From Paenibacillus ferrarius (GTDB taxonomy: Bacteria > Bacillota > Bacilli > Paenibacillales > NBRC-103111): a DNA stretch of 64,000 bases. Location: the NCBI RefSeq assembly GCF_002027705.1, contig NZ_MBTG01000004.1:186001-250000 (forward strand), in the 5' to 3' direction. A model generated the notes under the pieces. That model was given only the letters and a program-made list of their open reading frames with translations. It was not told where the DNA came from and did no database searches. Below, one piece after another: positions 1 through 8,190 of the stretch; position 1 is the stretch's first letter; the number at the start of each line of letters is the position of its first letter. The translations under genes and the position numbers were made by a program.

Positions 1-538
1 CGTCCAATTTCCCTGCCTGGAAAGCACCTACGCCTTCGAATACAGAGGAAAGGGAGATGGATTTGCCGTTTTTATCTTTGCCGGCTTTCATCGGTCCACC
101 GCTGACTAACATCGTTGGAATGTTAACGCGAAGAGCCCCCATGATCATACCCGGTGTAATTTTATCACAGTTAGGAATACAAATAAGTCCATCGAACCAG
201 TGGGCGTTTACGACCGTTTCCAGAGAATCGGCAATAATTTCACGGCTTGGCAAGGAATAACGCATACCGATGTGACCCATGGCAATGCCGTCATCTACCC
301 CGATTGTGTTGAACTCGAAAGGCACGCCACCAGCTTCACGGATCGCTTCTTTCACAATTTTACCGAATTCTTGCAAATGCACATGTCCTGGAATAATGTC
401 TATATAAGAGTTGCAAACGGCAATAAACGGCTTGCCGAAATCTTCCTCTTTAACGCCGGCTGCACGCAGCAAACTGCGATGCGGAGCGCGGTCGAATCCT
501 TTTTTAATCATGTCGCTGCGCTGTTTTGGATGAGCCAT
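1..538 (-). CDS. ilvD: Dihydroxy-acid dehydratase, N-terminal part (runs off the window)
   Basis: Reading the minus strand from ATG at 538 gives [20 protein letters not shown] and continues through DNFN-type IlvD/Edd sequence, including [36 protein letters not shown] and the cluster-cysteine stretch [15 protein letters not shown]. The family dehydrates dihydroxyvalerate and dihydroxymethylvalerate in branched-chain amino acid synthesis, using an Fe-S cluster in the cytosol. A clear AGGAGGAATTGAGT ribosome site precedes the ATG. Only about 179 codons lie in the window, so the catalytic C-terminal half is not visible. The Edd dehydratase is a paralogue, but the N-terminal motifs fit IlvD better. 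Confidence 0.93.
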   Translation of the reverse strand, partial: MAHPKQRSDMIKKGFDRAPHRSLLRAAGVKEEDFGKPFIAVCNSYIDIIPGHVHLQEFGKIVKEAIREAGGVPFEFNTIGVDDGIAMGHIGMRYSLPSREIIADSLETVVNAHWFDGLICIPNCDKITPGMIMGALRVNIPTMLVSGGPMKAGKDKNGKSISLSSVFEGVGAFQAGKLD

Positions 539-625
539 ACTCAATTCCTCCTAGAATTCTTTTCGTTTGAGAAAATAATGAATCTATCATACCACACTTC
601 TCGTCAAATTTCTCCCTTTAGTGTG

Positions 626-637
626 TTGACGCGTCAA
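626..637. promoter_or_regulatory. Perfect 12-bp palindrome upstream of ilvD
   Basis: TTGACGCGTCAA is a perfect palindrome about 90 nt upstream of the ilvD start. A further TTGACG half-site lies about 25 nt nearer the gene on the minus strand (600-605). It could be an operator for a regulator of ilvD or simply chance; no known consensus is claimed. Confidence 0.3.
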
Positions 638-660
638 TGTACTAGGAATTGGAGTGAATC

Positions 661-1647
661 CTAAGCTTTTTTGCGATTCAAATGCACGAAGGTAATGGCC
701 AAAGCCAGAACCAACACGCCGCCTTTAACAATGTCGAAGCCAAAATAGGGAACATTCAGCATCGTCAAGCCATTGAGCAAAATGCCGATCAAAACAGCTC
801 CGAAAAACGTCCCAATCACATTCGGCTTCCCAGCGCCAAGCACGGAATACCCGACGAACACGGAAGCAACAGCTTCCATCAGCAGCGGCGCACCTGCATC
901 TATCTGCCCAGAGCCGACACGGGAAGCATATAGAATGCCTCCGAATGCAGCAAAAATACCCGATAATACGTAAGCCGCCAAACGAATTTTATTCACCGAA
1001 ATCCCTGACAACCGAGCGGCTTCACGATTGCCGCCTGTCATGTACAATTGTCTGCCCCAGCGTGTATAAGTAAGGAAAATATGAACGCCGACAACAGCAA
1101 CCAGCATGAGAATAACGGGCACGGGTACGCCAAGGAACTTCCCTTGTCCGATCCAGAGGAACTCAGGTGTGAACTTTCCTTTGGCTACTGTTCCATCTTG
1201 AAATCTCATATTATTATAGATCGAAAAGCCTTTCGTATACGTCTTTTGGACGCCGCCGATGATGTACATGACGGCCAAAGTCGCCAGTAGATCCGGGATG
1301 CGAATCTTAACGATCAGCAGCGCATTCAAGAGTCCGATCACAGCCCCAATAATAAGAGGAACAATAATAACGATAATCAAAGGCTGTTGATACCAGACCA
1401 TCAAAGCCGCTGCACCAACGGTTGATAAAGAAACGGTAGAACCTACAGACAAATCAAAACCATCGACAATTTGGGATAGCGTAACGCCAATCGCCACGAA
1501 CATCACGATGGAAATCGACCGCAAAATATCGGCGATATTATCATAGGTCATGAAATTTTCATTAATGATTGAGAAGACGACGATGACCACTGCAATAATG
1601 AACAACGCGCCGTATTTAAAGGAAAAATCCAAGCTTTTTTCTTTCAT
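661..1647 (-). CDS. Sugar-type ABC transporter permease (RbsC/YtfT/MglC family)
   Basis: A hydrophobic protein of 328 residues with about ten predicted membrane spans and the BPD_transp_2 signature regions, for example GANPEAARLSGI-like (here GGNREAARLSGI) and LSGIFAAFGGILYASR. It forms the membrane channel of a monosaccharide-type importer. I chose the ATG at 1647 rather than an upstream in-frame start, because GGGGGAGG sits just before it inside the end of the ATPase gene. The ATPase stop and this ATG are one base apart, so translation is probably coupled. It is the last gene of the binding protein-ATPase-permease operon. The transported sugar or related solute cannot be read from the sequence. 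Confidence 0.92.
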   Translation of the reverse strand: MKEKSLDFSFKYGALFIIAVVIVVFSIINENFMTYDNIADILRSISIVMFVAIGVTLSQIVDGFDLSVGSTVSLSTVGAAALMVWYQQPLIIVIIVPLIIGAVIGLLNALLIVKIRIPDLLATLAVMYIIGGVQKTYTKGFSIYNNMRFQDGTVAKGKFTPEFLWIGQGKFLGVPVPVILMLVAVVGVHIFLTYTRWGRQLYMTGGNREAARLSGISVNKIRLAAYVLSGIFAAFGGILYASRVGSGQIDAGAPLLMEAVASVFVGYSVLGAGKPNVIGTFFGAVLIGILLNGLTMLNVPYFGFDIVKGGVLVLALAITFVHLNRKKA

Positions 1648-1648
1648 G

Positions 1649-3160
1649 TTATTCAGCCTCCCCCGCACTCGCATACGTTAAAATGAGATCCTGCGTCGCT
1701 TCCTCGCGGGAGAGCTCCTTCACGACAGAACCATAGCTCATCACCAAAATGCGATCAGCAATTCCTATAATTTCATTCAGCTCACAAGATAAATAAATAA
1801 TGCCTTTGCCTTCCGAAGCCAACTGCCCAATCAGCCGGAAAATATCGCTTTTGGCGCCAATGTCAACGCCTTTGGTCGGCTCGTCGAACAGATAGACTTC
1901 CGCGTTCGTCGGCAGCCATTTGCCTACCGCGACCTTCTGCTGGTTGCCTCCGCTAAGATGCTTGACCACGCGGTTCGGATCGCCCGGCTGCACGCCAAGC
2001 TGCGACACCATCTTAATCGCGTGCTCGCTTTCCTCGCGCTGTCGCACGAAACCTAGCGAGCTCAGCTTGCGCAGTATGGGAAGCGACAGATTGCGCTTCA
2101 CGGTCTCCTCCACGAGGACGCCCTGCTTGCGGCGCTCCTCAGGCACGAGCGCGATGCCCGCGCGCACGGCATCGTCCGGCTGGCGCAGCGCGAGCTTGCG
2201 GCCGCTGAGCCACACCTCGCCGCCGTCCGCGGCGTCGGCGCCGAAGATCAGTCGGCTCAGCTCCGTCTTGCCGGCGCCGACCAACCCCACGACGCCGAGG
2301 ATTTCACCTCGGCGCAGGGCAAAGCTGACGCCGCGCACCTTCGTGCCGCGGCGCAGTCCCTTCACCTCGAGGAGCGTTTCGCCAATGGGCACATTGGCTT
2401 TGGGAAACTCCTCGGTGAAGGTTTTGCCCAGCATCGCCTCGATCACCTTGGCGATGTCCATAGCCGCGGCCGCCTGCGTGAGCACATGGCGGCCGTCGCG
2501 CATAATCGTGATCCGGTCGGACACCCGGAACACTTCTTGCAAGCGGTGGGAGATGAAGATAATCCCCACTCCCTCCTGCTTGAGGCTGTCCATAATCTGG
2601 AACAGCCGCTCCGATTCCTCCAAACTGAGGGGGGCCGTCGGCTCATCGAAGATAATGATCTTCGCCTTGTGCGCCATCGCTCTGGCAATCAGGACCAGCT
2701 GCTTCTGGGAGATGCTCAGCTCATCGACCTTGCGGCGCACAGAGAACGTCGCCCCGATCTTGGCAAGAATCGCTTCCGCTTCGAGATGAAGCTTGCGCCA
2801 GCTGATCCAGGCTCCGCCCTGAACCATGCGATCCATCATCACGTTTTCTGTCACCGTAAGCTCAGGCACAAGCGCTGTATCCACTTCCTGATAGACACAG
2901 TAGACCCCCTGAGCCATGGCTTCCTTGGGCGTTTGAATGGATTGTGCCTGACCGCCAATCGCAATTTGACCAACATCGTAGGTGTACGCACCTGACAAGA
3001 TTTTCATCAACGTGCTCTTCCCAGCTCCATTTGCACCCAGCAAGGCATGAATTTCACCCGCATGCAAGTCAAAATCAACCTCCTGCAGCGCCTTCACACC
3101 TGTAAACGATTTGGAAATGCCCCTCATTTGTAACAAAGCTGCGCTATCCTTCGTCAGCAA
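1649..3160 (-). CDS. Sugar ABC transporter ATP-binding protein with two ABC domains (RbsA/MglA type)
   Basis: 503 residues carrying two complete ABC modules. The first has Walker A GANGAGKST and Walker B IIFDEPTAPLS. The second has a variant Walker A GLVGAGKTE, signature LSGGNQQKV and Walker B LFDEPTKGVD. The degenerate first signature and variant second P-loop are normal for this carbohydrate uptake family. It energises import by the adjoining permease. The start is TTG at 3160 behind GAGGTGAAGGCGG; the nearby ATG is out of frame. The middle of the gene (about 1.9-2.5 kb) is distinctly GC-richer than its neighbours. Confidence 0.94.
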   Translation of the reverse strand: MLTKDSAALLQMRGISKSFTGVKALQEVDFDLHAGEIHALLGANGAGKSTLMKILSGAYTYDVGQIAIGGQAQSIQTPKEAMAQGVYCVYQEVDTALVPELTVTENVMMDRMVQGGAWISWRKLHLEAEAILAKIGATFSVRRKVDELSISQKQLVLIARAMAHKAKIIIFDEPTAPLSLEESERLFQIMDSLKQEGVGIIFISHRLQEVFRVSDRITIMRDGRHVLTQAAAAMDIAKVIEAMLGKTFTEEFPKANVPIGETLLEVKGLRRGTKVRGVSFALRRGEILGVVGLVGAGKTELSRLIFGADAADGGEVWLSGRKLALRQPDDAVRAGIALVPEERRKQGVLVEETVKRNLSLPILRKLSSLGFVRQREESEHAIKMVSQLGVQPGDPNRVVKHLSGGNQQKVAVGKWLPTNAEVYLFDEPTKGVDIGAKSDIFRLIGQLASEGKGIIYLSCELNEIIGIADRILVMSYGSVVKELSREEATQDLILTYASAGEAE

Positions 3161-3188
3161 CCGCCTTCACCTCTCATGTCAATCTGAA

Positions 3189-3219
3189 AGTCCCATCGCT
3201 AATAAGCTGCGATGGGACT
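3189..3219 (-). terminator. Intercistronic stem-loop between binding protein and ATPase genes
   Basis: AGTCCCATCGC and GCGATGGGACT form a perfect 11-bp stem with a 9-nt loop. On the minus strand only a few T residues follow, so it is more likely an attenuator or 3' stabiliser that favours binding-protein expression than a full terminator. Confidence 0.65.
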
Positions 3220-3232
3220 TCACTATGAACGT

Positions 3233-4327
3233 TTATTTTTTTTCTGCTGCTTTCAACCAATCCGTGTAGCCTTGTTGGCTTCCGCCCCAGCCTTTTACGT
3301 ATTCGCTAAGCTGTGTTGTATTCACTTGCTTGTCCTTCGGCAGTTGCTCTCTGGAGACATATACAGGATCCAGAACAACTTTCTCAGGCGTTTGATCGCC
3401 ATGCAGCTTTTGGTACAAGTAACGGACTTGAACGCGTCCGATATCTTTTGGATCTACGGCAGCAGATGCTACCCAAGGGCTTTTTTGATCTTGCAGAAGC
3501 TGCAAATCTTCATCGCTAAGGTCGATGCCGTATACTTTAATTTCGGTACGGCCTGCTTGTTGAATCGCACGGGAAGCACCTTTGGCAAACTCATCCCAAG
3601 CTGCCCATATCGCTGTAATATCGCCTTTGTTCGGGTATTTCTTAAGAATGGCTTCCATTTGTGTCTGTGTATCCAAAGCAGGGTCTTTGGCCGTTCCGAA
3701 TGCCGCTACTTCTTTAATATCCGGATATTTCTTCTGGAAAGCTTGATAAGCTTCTTGTCTGCGCTCCATAGGGGCGAAACCGGCTACCCATACTTTAACG
3801 ATATTCCCTTTGCCGCCAGCATCTTTAGCCAATTGCTCCAAAGTAGCTTCCGCCATTTTTTGATCGCCTTGCTCCAAGGAAGTCACACCTGGTACGGTTA
3901 GAATGGAGTCGAAGCTGACAACCGGAATTTTCTTCTCGATTGCTTTCTTCACGCCGGCCTCAAGTGCTTCAGCCGTGCCATGGTCGATCAGAATGCCATC
4001 GAATTTCTGATTAATAGCGGCATCCAGGTTGGATGCCATTTTCGCCAGATCCGTATCAGCAACGAACACCGTTACTTTACCGCCAAGCTTCTCTACTTGT
4101 TCTTTCACGCCTTCAACATACTGCGATGAAAAAGTACCTGTATTAAACTGCATAATAAGTGCAATTTTCTTGCCATTTAAATCAGCGGCCTTCGCTGTTT
4201 CTGTTGCTTTTGTGCTTGCTGCGGGTGTTGTCGTGGCGCTGCTGCTCTCTTTTTGTCCGCAGGCTGCCAATAGACTTCCAAACACCGCCAAAATAATAAA
4301 TAAGCTGACTACCTTTGTTCTTTTCAT
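3233..4327 (-). CDS. Sugar-type ABC transporter substrate-binding lipoprotein
   Basis: 364 residues. The N-terminus MKRTKVVSLFIILAVFGSLL leads into the lipobox LAAC, so the mature protein should be lipid-anchored at its cysteine near residue 22. The body matches the LacI/RbsB-like periplasmic-binding fold (Peripla_BP_4): KIALIMQFNTGTFSSQYVEG near the start of the mature domain and GILIDHGTAEALEAGVKKAI around the ligand cleft. It delivers substrate to the ATPase/permease pair encoded downstream. A GGGAGGGTAACTC ribosome site precedes the ATG. First gene of its operon; the substrate is undetermined. Confidence 0.92.
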   Translation of the reverse strand: MKRTKVVSLFIILAVFGSLLAACGQKESSSATTTPAASTKATETAKAADLNGKKIALIMQFNTGTFSSQYVEGVKEQVEKLGGKVTVFVADTDLAKMASNLDAAINQKFDGILIDHGTAEALEAGVKKAIEKKIPVVSFDSILTVPGVTSLEQGDQKMAEATLEQLAKDAGGKGNIVKVWVAGFAPMERRQEAYQAFQKKYPDIKEVAAFGTAKDPALDTQTQMEAILKKYPNKGDITAIWAAWDEFAKGASRAIQQAGRTEIKVYGIDLSDEDLQLLQDQKSPWVASAAVDPKDIGRVQVRYLYQKLHGDQTPEKVVLDPVYVSREQLPKDKQVNTTQLSEYVKGWGGSQQGYTDWLKAAEKK

Positions 4328-4414
4328 GAGTTACCCTCCCGATCCATGCTCATCTCTAATTACCTATCTACTCTATCGGATTTATATACCGAGTTGTTTA
4401 GTAGGAATTATTGT

Positions 4415-4444
4415 ATATTAGCATTTGGAAGGATTTCTCGTCAA
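4415..4444 (-). promoter_or_regulatory. Probable sigma-A promoter of the sugar ABC operon
   Basis: Minus strand: TTGACG (5/6 to consensus), an 18-bp spacer and TAATAT (4/6), about 90 nt upstream of the binding-protein start. The surrounding DNA is AT-rich. Read by eye only. Confidence 0.5.
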
Positions 4445-4482
4445 TAGTTTTTAATTGAATTTTGCTAATTTTCGACATTCTT

Positions 4483-5130
4483 TTATTTACGACCGAAATC
4501 CGCCTTAATTTCTCCGTACTTTTTCGTATCCCACTTCACAATTTTGTTCGAATAACTGTTGCTGCGAAGCCATTTCAAAGCACGATCAACAAGCGTCCAT
4601 ATTTCTTCCGTTGAGGAATCCCGCACCAAATTCGTGGATACTTCTTTTTTCCGAAGCCAACTCAGTGCTGTCACTGAATCGGTATAAATCGTTTTATTGC
4701 TTCCCTGCTGCTGCAAATAGGCCAAACCATGCACAATCGCCAGAAACTCACCCAAATTATTCGTCCCCTTGGCAATCGGCCCTTGATAGAAAATAATTTC
4801 ACCTGTTTTCGTATCAACACCTTTGTACTCCACAATTCCGGGGTTGCCTGAACAGCCCACATCCACAGAAATGCTGTCAAAATCAATTTCGGGTGCGCTC
4901 TCAGGACTCGCTGATTTACTCGTATTCGTCGCTGCACTACTACCCTTGCCAGAGAAATTGAGCGACTTTTGCCACCCCTTCTCCAAGGCCTGACGCGCTT
5001 CCGCTTCGGATTCATATGATTTGAATCTTGCCTGAGGATACCCCTTCGTCTGTGCTTGGCAATCCGCCCAACTTTTATAAATACCAGGCTTATGCCCCAC
5101 CCAAACGACGTAAAATTTAACTGCTGCCAT
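4483..5130 (-). CDS. rnhA: Ribonuclease HI with N-terminal hybrid-binding domain
   Basis: 215 residues. Positions 4-50 match the RNase H hybrid-binding (caulimovirus viroplasmin-like) domain: FYVVWVGHKPGIYKSWADC. A Ser/Ala-rich linker follows, then a catalytic domain close in wording to Bacillus halodurans RNase HI. The metal ligands are all present: D90 (SVDVG), E128 (GEFLAIVHG), D151 (YTDS) and the C-terminal E207/D211 (GEIKADFG). It cleaves the RNA strand of RNA-DNA hybrids. It overlaps the upstream unknown gene by 14 nt, so the two are probably co-translated. Confidence 0.93.
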   Translation of the reverse strand: MAAVKFYVVWVGHKPGIYKSWADCQAQTKGYPQARFKSYESEAEARQALEKGWQKSLNFSGKGSSAATNTSKSASPESAPEIDFDSISVDVGCSGNPGIVEYKGVDTKTGEIIFYQGPIAKGTNNLGEFLAIVHGLAYLQQQGSNKTIYTDSVTALSWLRKKEVSTNLVRDSSTEEIWTLVDRALKWLRSNSYSNKIVKWDTKKYGEIKADFGRK

Positions 5131-5629
5131 CTAAATCACTCCGTATTTGTTGATGTATTTGATGCACCAAGTCTTCTACCACTTTCACCGTATCTGCCAA
5201 ATAAGGTCTATAATCCAACTCCTTTATGAATTGAAGATACGTTTCACCTATAGCTACAACTTGCTTTCTATAATCCATGCTCGGGATCATATGCGTTTCG
5301 AGCTCGCGGTACGTCCCATCCGTACGCTCTTCCACAGCGATAAGCTCCACTTGCTGCTCCGCCTGATGGTTCACAACAAACGAAAACCCTCGACACTCCG
5401 GATCTCCGCAGCCGCAAACAAAGAAAGGCATCCGTTCCCATTGATCCGGCGGCGCAAACCGATTCGGTGTCGTATCGTACAGTGCACTATATAAGAAGGC
5501 TGGAAGTCCAACATCCACGCACAATGGCTCTTCCACCAGAACACTGTCGTCCACCGCCATAAGGACATCCGCTTGGATGATTTGCAAATCTTTATCGTGG
5601 GACCAACCCTTTATGGAAACATCAAGCAT
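5117..5629 (-). CDS. Conserved-looking protein of unknown function with a CGCGDPEC motif
   Basis: 170 residues, no signal peptide or membrane segment. It contains CGCGDPECRG near residues 78-87, a compact cysteine cluster that could bind zinc or be structural. The remainder is acidic, with no motif I recognise. ATG at 5629 was chosen because GGAGG lies 8 nt upstream; an in-frame ATG 15 nt earlier lacks a site. It directly precedes and overlaps the RNase HI gene, which suggests co-expression but does not reveal a role. Confidence 0.75.
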   Translation of the reverse strand: MLDVSIKGWSHDKDLQIIQADVLMAVDDSVLVEEPLCVDVGLPAFLYSALYDTTPNRFAPPDQWERMPFFVCGCGDPECRGFSFVVNHQAEQQVELIAVEERTDGTYRELETHMIPSMDYRKQVVAIGETYLQFIKELDYRPYLADTVKVVEDLVHQIHQQIRSDLDGSS

Positions 5630-5736
5630 TTTCCCCGCCTCCATCCTTCCTTGTACTCACTTTTCCTATTATAGCAAAGACTGCATCATTCTGCTTTCAG
5701 CATGCAACAAAGTGGTGAAAATTTCCATTTATTTGA

Positions 5737-5766
5737 TGAGTATATTTTCAAAAAAAGATTATACTA
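5737..5766 (+). promoter_or_regulatory. Sigma-G-type promoter of the SASP gene
   Basis: TGAGTA (5737-5742), 17 bp, TATACTA (5760-5766), against the sigma-G pattern TGAATA-N17-CATACTA. It lies about 24 nt upstream of a SASP coding sequence, the classic forespore sigma-G target, so position and product agree. Confidence 0.72.
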
Positions 5767-5789
5767 CCTATTACTGGAGGTGATATCAG

Positions 5790-6029
5790 ATGGCATCAGG
5801 ACAATCTCGCAGCAGCAACTCTCTCGTTGTTCCTCAAGCTTCACAAGCTTTGGATCAATTGAAATATGAAGTTGCTCAAGAACTAGGTATCCAAATTCCT
5901 CAAGACGGCTACTATGGGTACATGACTTCCCGTGATACAGGCTCCATTGGGGGCAGCATCACTCGTCGCCTCGTTCAAATTGCTGAACAGCAGCTTGCAG
6001 GCGGCAGCGCTAATCGTTTCAGCAGATAA
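5790..6029 (+). CDS. Alpha/beta-type small acid-soluble spore protein
   Basis: 79 residues with the SASP landmarks. ALDQLKYEVAQELGIQ carries the GPR protease cleavage region (YEVAQELGI), and the second conserved block is GSIGGSITRRLVQIAEQQL. These proteins coat and protect spore DNA and are digested at germination to supply amino acids. CTGGAGGTGATATCAG gives a strong ribosome site. The sigma-G-like promoter immediately upstream and the two hairpins downstream make it a monocistronic unit. Which ssp paralogue it is cannot be decided. Confidence 0.95.
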   Translation: MASGQSRSSNSLVVPQASQALDQLKYEVAQELGIQIPQDGYYGYMTSRDTGSIGGSITRRLVQIAEQQLAGGSANRFSR

Positions 6030-6052
6030 CAGCTTTCCCTATACTTACAGAC

Positions 6053-6098
6053 AAGGACTTTCTAATAAGTAGCTAGCTACTTAGAGAAAGCCCTTTTT
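6053..6098 (+). terminator. Terminator after the SASP gene
   Basis: A long imperfect hairpin (arms around AAGTAGC / GCTACTT and CTTTCT / AGAAAG) is followed by TTTTT. It ends the SASP transcript. Confidence 0.75.
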
Positions 6099-6129
6099 CT
6101 TCGTGCAAATGAAGCCCATTTGCCAAAAC

Positions 6130-6165
6130 AACCCCAGTCATCAACATGACTGGGGTTGCTTTTTT
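6130..6165. terminator. Second, perfect-stem terminator between convergent genes
   Basis: AACCCCAGTCAT / ATGACTGGGGTT is a perfect 12-bp stem with a 4-nt loop. It is followed on the plus strand by GCTTTTTT and flanked by a weaker T-run on the minus strand, so it may act in both directions. Confidence 0.85.
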
Positions 6166-6190
6166 AATCCATAACATTAGGATAAGTGCT

Positions 6191-6553
6191 CTAAATCGTT
6201 CTCGCATAATTAGCCATATTATAATTACTTTCAAAGCTAATACTTGCAGAAACAACATTTTGTCTAATCGTAAAATCAAATAAGATTTCACCATGTGTCC
6301 AGCTTTTCTTTCGTTTCAACGATTCTATAGCCATCTGACGAAAAGATTGATATTGCAGTTCCGTTAAACCTTTAACCGTAGTTGCCGGTAGTACGCCGTC
6401 TTTACTCTCGAATGGAAGGTGTTTAATGCCAAACTTCCCGATTTCATTGTTACGAATGTGCACAAAAACTGTCCCTGAAGTCACATGTGATAATTCTTCT
6501 TTAATTTTCCTAAACACCATGTCAATTTGTCTTGCAAGTGGGATCTGCTCCAG
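6191..6553 (-). CDS. Small protein of unknown function, probable CTG start
   Basis: About 120 residues, soluble, basic middle, ending NMANYARTI. I do not recognise a family. The ATG at 6520 has no ribosome site. In contrast AAGGAGC (6561-6567) lies 8-9 nt before an in-frame CTG at 6553, and an in-frame TAA overlaps the start of that ribosome site. No ATG, GTG or TTG lies between. The likely N-terminus is therefore MEQIPLARQIDMVFRKIKEE, starting with a rare CTG. If translation instead starts at 6520, the protein is 109 residues. It is convergent with the SASP gene and separated from it by terminators. Confidence 0.65.
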   Translation of the reverse strand: MEQIPLARQIDMVFRKIKEELSHVTSGTVFVHIRNNEIGKFGIKHLPFESKDGVLPATTVKGLTELQYQSFRQMAIESLKRKKSWTHGEILFDFTIRQNVVSASISFESNYNMANYARTI

Positions 6554-6836
6554 ATTTATCGCTCCTTAAGTTTTTATTTTTTACTAATTATGCAAGTTAT
6601 ATGACTGTAGACCTATTATATCCATAGATTTTACATAATTCAACAATTTCCTTCCAGTATTCATCTAATTATCCCTATTATTTATAAATTTTCTTGGGTA
6701 ATCCTACCTTCGTTTCACGCAAGAAACGATAATTGTCGAAATCTTGTAGAATGTTTCCGTATTCAATGGTATAATTTTCAAAATAGCCCGCATATTCCTG
6801 CATCAATAAACAAAATTTCGCGAGGAGTCGGTCAGA

Positions 6837-8096
6837 TTGGATAAAATGTCAACCCTATCGTTTAGAAAGAAACTGCAGCTTGGTTGTTATGCCCTGATTG
6901 GATTAAACTGTGTTTTCATGTTGATTTTGACATTTGCATCGGATTGGAACCGCTTACTAGGAATTATTTTCCTGGTCGTACTTCTAGCCATTAGCTATCC
7001 TTTCATTAGATGGTTCGAGAACCAGCTGACAGAGCCCGTGGCCGATCTCTCCCGCATTGCCCTTAATATTTCCAAAGGTGACTTCTCTCAAAAGGTAACC
7101 ATCACCTCGGATGATACGCTCGGACAGCTGGGTCAATCCTTCAACAAAATGATTGACAAGCTCCGCGACATTCTCCGTGATACAGGTTCCATTTCCAAGC
7201 AAGTGTTTCAAACCAGCCGCGATATTTATGTGAAAAATGAAAACTTCCGCACAGTCCTAGAGCAAGTAAGCATTTCGGCCCATGAACTCGCATCCGGTGC
7301 AGGACAAATATCCGAAGAAGTATCCGGCGTTTCCATTACGTCCAAGGACATCGAAGTGAGAATCGTCAACTACGCAGGCTCCGCCAAAGAAATGAAGGAG
7401 CGCTCCGATCAAATGATGACGCTTGTAGAGAAAGGCCGCAACTCTGTGGAGAGCCAAGGCGTAGGCATGAAACGAAATGTTGAAGTCACGCAGCAAGTGT
7501 CTGATACCATCGACATGTTGGCTAAGCAAGCCGCCGGCATTTCGAGTGTAACGCGTTCCATTTCTGAAATTGCTGAGCAAACCAACCTGTTGTCTCTTAA
7601 TGCTTCCATTGAAGCTGCCAGAGCTGGCGAGCATGGCCGCGGCTTTGCGGTCGTAGCCCAGGAAGTGCGTAAGCTGGCTGAGGAATCAACATCACTGACA
7701 CGCGAAGTGTTTGGCTTCGTGAAAAGCATCGAACAAGGCATTCAAGAAGCGATTCGAAGCATCCAAGTCAATGAGGATGTTGTTAAGAAACAAACCGTTC
7801 TCATTGATCAAACGGAAATTGTTTTTGCCGAAATTGTTGGAAGCGTCGGCTTTATTTCAGAAGAGATTACCCGCTTCGCCGAGGAAAGCGAGCAAATGCT
7901 GGCAAGTTCCGGACAAATCGCATCAGCCATGGAGAACATCTCGGCCATCACGGAACAATCAGCAGCCGGAACACAGGAAGTTTCTGCTTCCATGAACGAG
8001 CAAATTGCAACCGTACAAGGCATTGTCTCTCAAGCCGAGGAAATGACACGTGTAGTAACGCAGCTGCAGCAAACCATTCAAATCTTCAAATTATAA
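6837..8096 (+). CDS. Methyl-accepting chemotaxis protein without an extracellular sensor domain
   Basis: 419 residues. Two membrane helices (about 14-33 and 39-58) are joined by only a few residues, so there is no external ligand domain. A HAMP linker follows (about 58-112), then the cytoplasmic signalling coiled coil. Its conserved tip [16 protein letters not shown] with [16 protein letters not shown] contacts CheA and CheW. The start is TTG at 6837, nine bases after CGAGGAG. It may sense membrane or intracellular cues, or signal on behalf of another protein. It stands alone, with a strong terminator behind it. Confidence 0.93.
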   Translation: MDKMSTLSFRKKLQLGCYALIGLNCVFMLILTFASDWNRLLGIIFLVVLLAISYPFIRWFENQLTEPVADLSRIALNISKGDFSQKVTITSDDTLGQLGQSFNKMIDKLRDILRDTGSISKQVFQTSRDIYVKNENFRTVLEQVSISAHELASGAGQISEEVSGVSITSKDIEVRIVNYAGSAKEMKERSDQMMTLVEKGRNSVESQGVGMKRNVEVTQQVSDTIDMLAKQAAGISSVTRSISEIAEQTNLLSLNASIEAARAGEHGRGFAVVAQEVRKLAEESTSLTREVFGFVKSIEQGIQEAIRSIQVNEDVVKKQTVLIDQTEIVFAEIVGSVGFISEEITRFAEESEQMLASSGQIASAMENISAITEQSAAGTQEVSASMNEQIATVQGIVSQAEEMTRVVTQLQQTIQIFKL

Positions 8097-8147
8097 GTTC
8101 GCTACCTAAGTTCAGCATATCCATCCTTCATCCATTCTTACATAACC

Positions 8148-8190
8148 AAAAAGGCTTTCCCTCGCAGTACAGCGAGGAAAAGCCTTTTTT
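8148..8190. terminator. Bidirectional terminator between chemoreceptor and oligopeptidase genes
   Basis: A roughly 16-bp stem (AAAGGCTTTCCCTCGC with GCGAGGAAAAGCCTTT, one mismatch) has T7 on the plus strand and the A-rich mirror on the other side. It serves two convergent genes. Confidence 0.88.

Noticed and set aside
1920..2789. 289-codon plus-strand open frame inside the sugar ABC ATPase gene
   Set aside because: It is the antisense shadow of a GC-rich part of a clear two-domain ATPase and has no family motifs.
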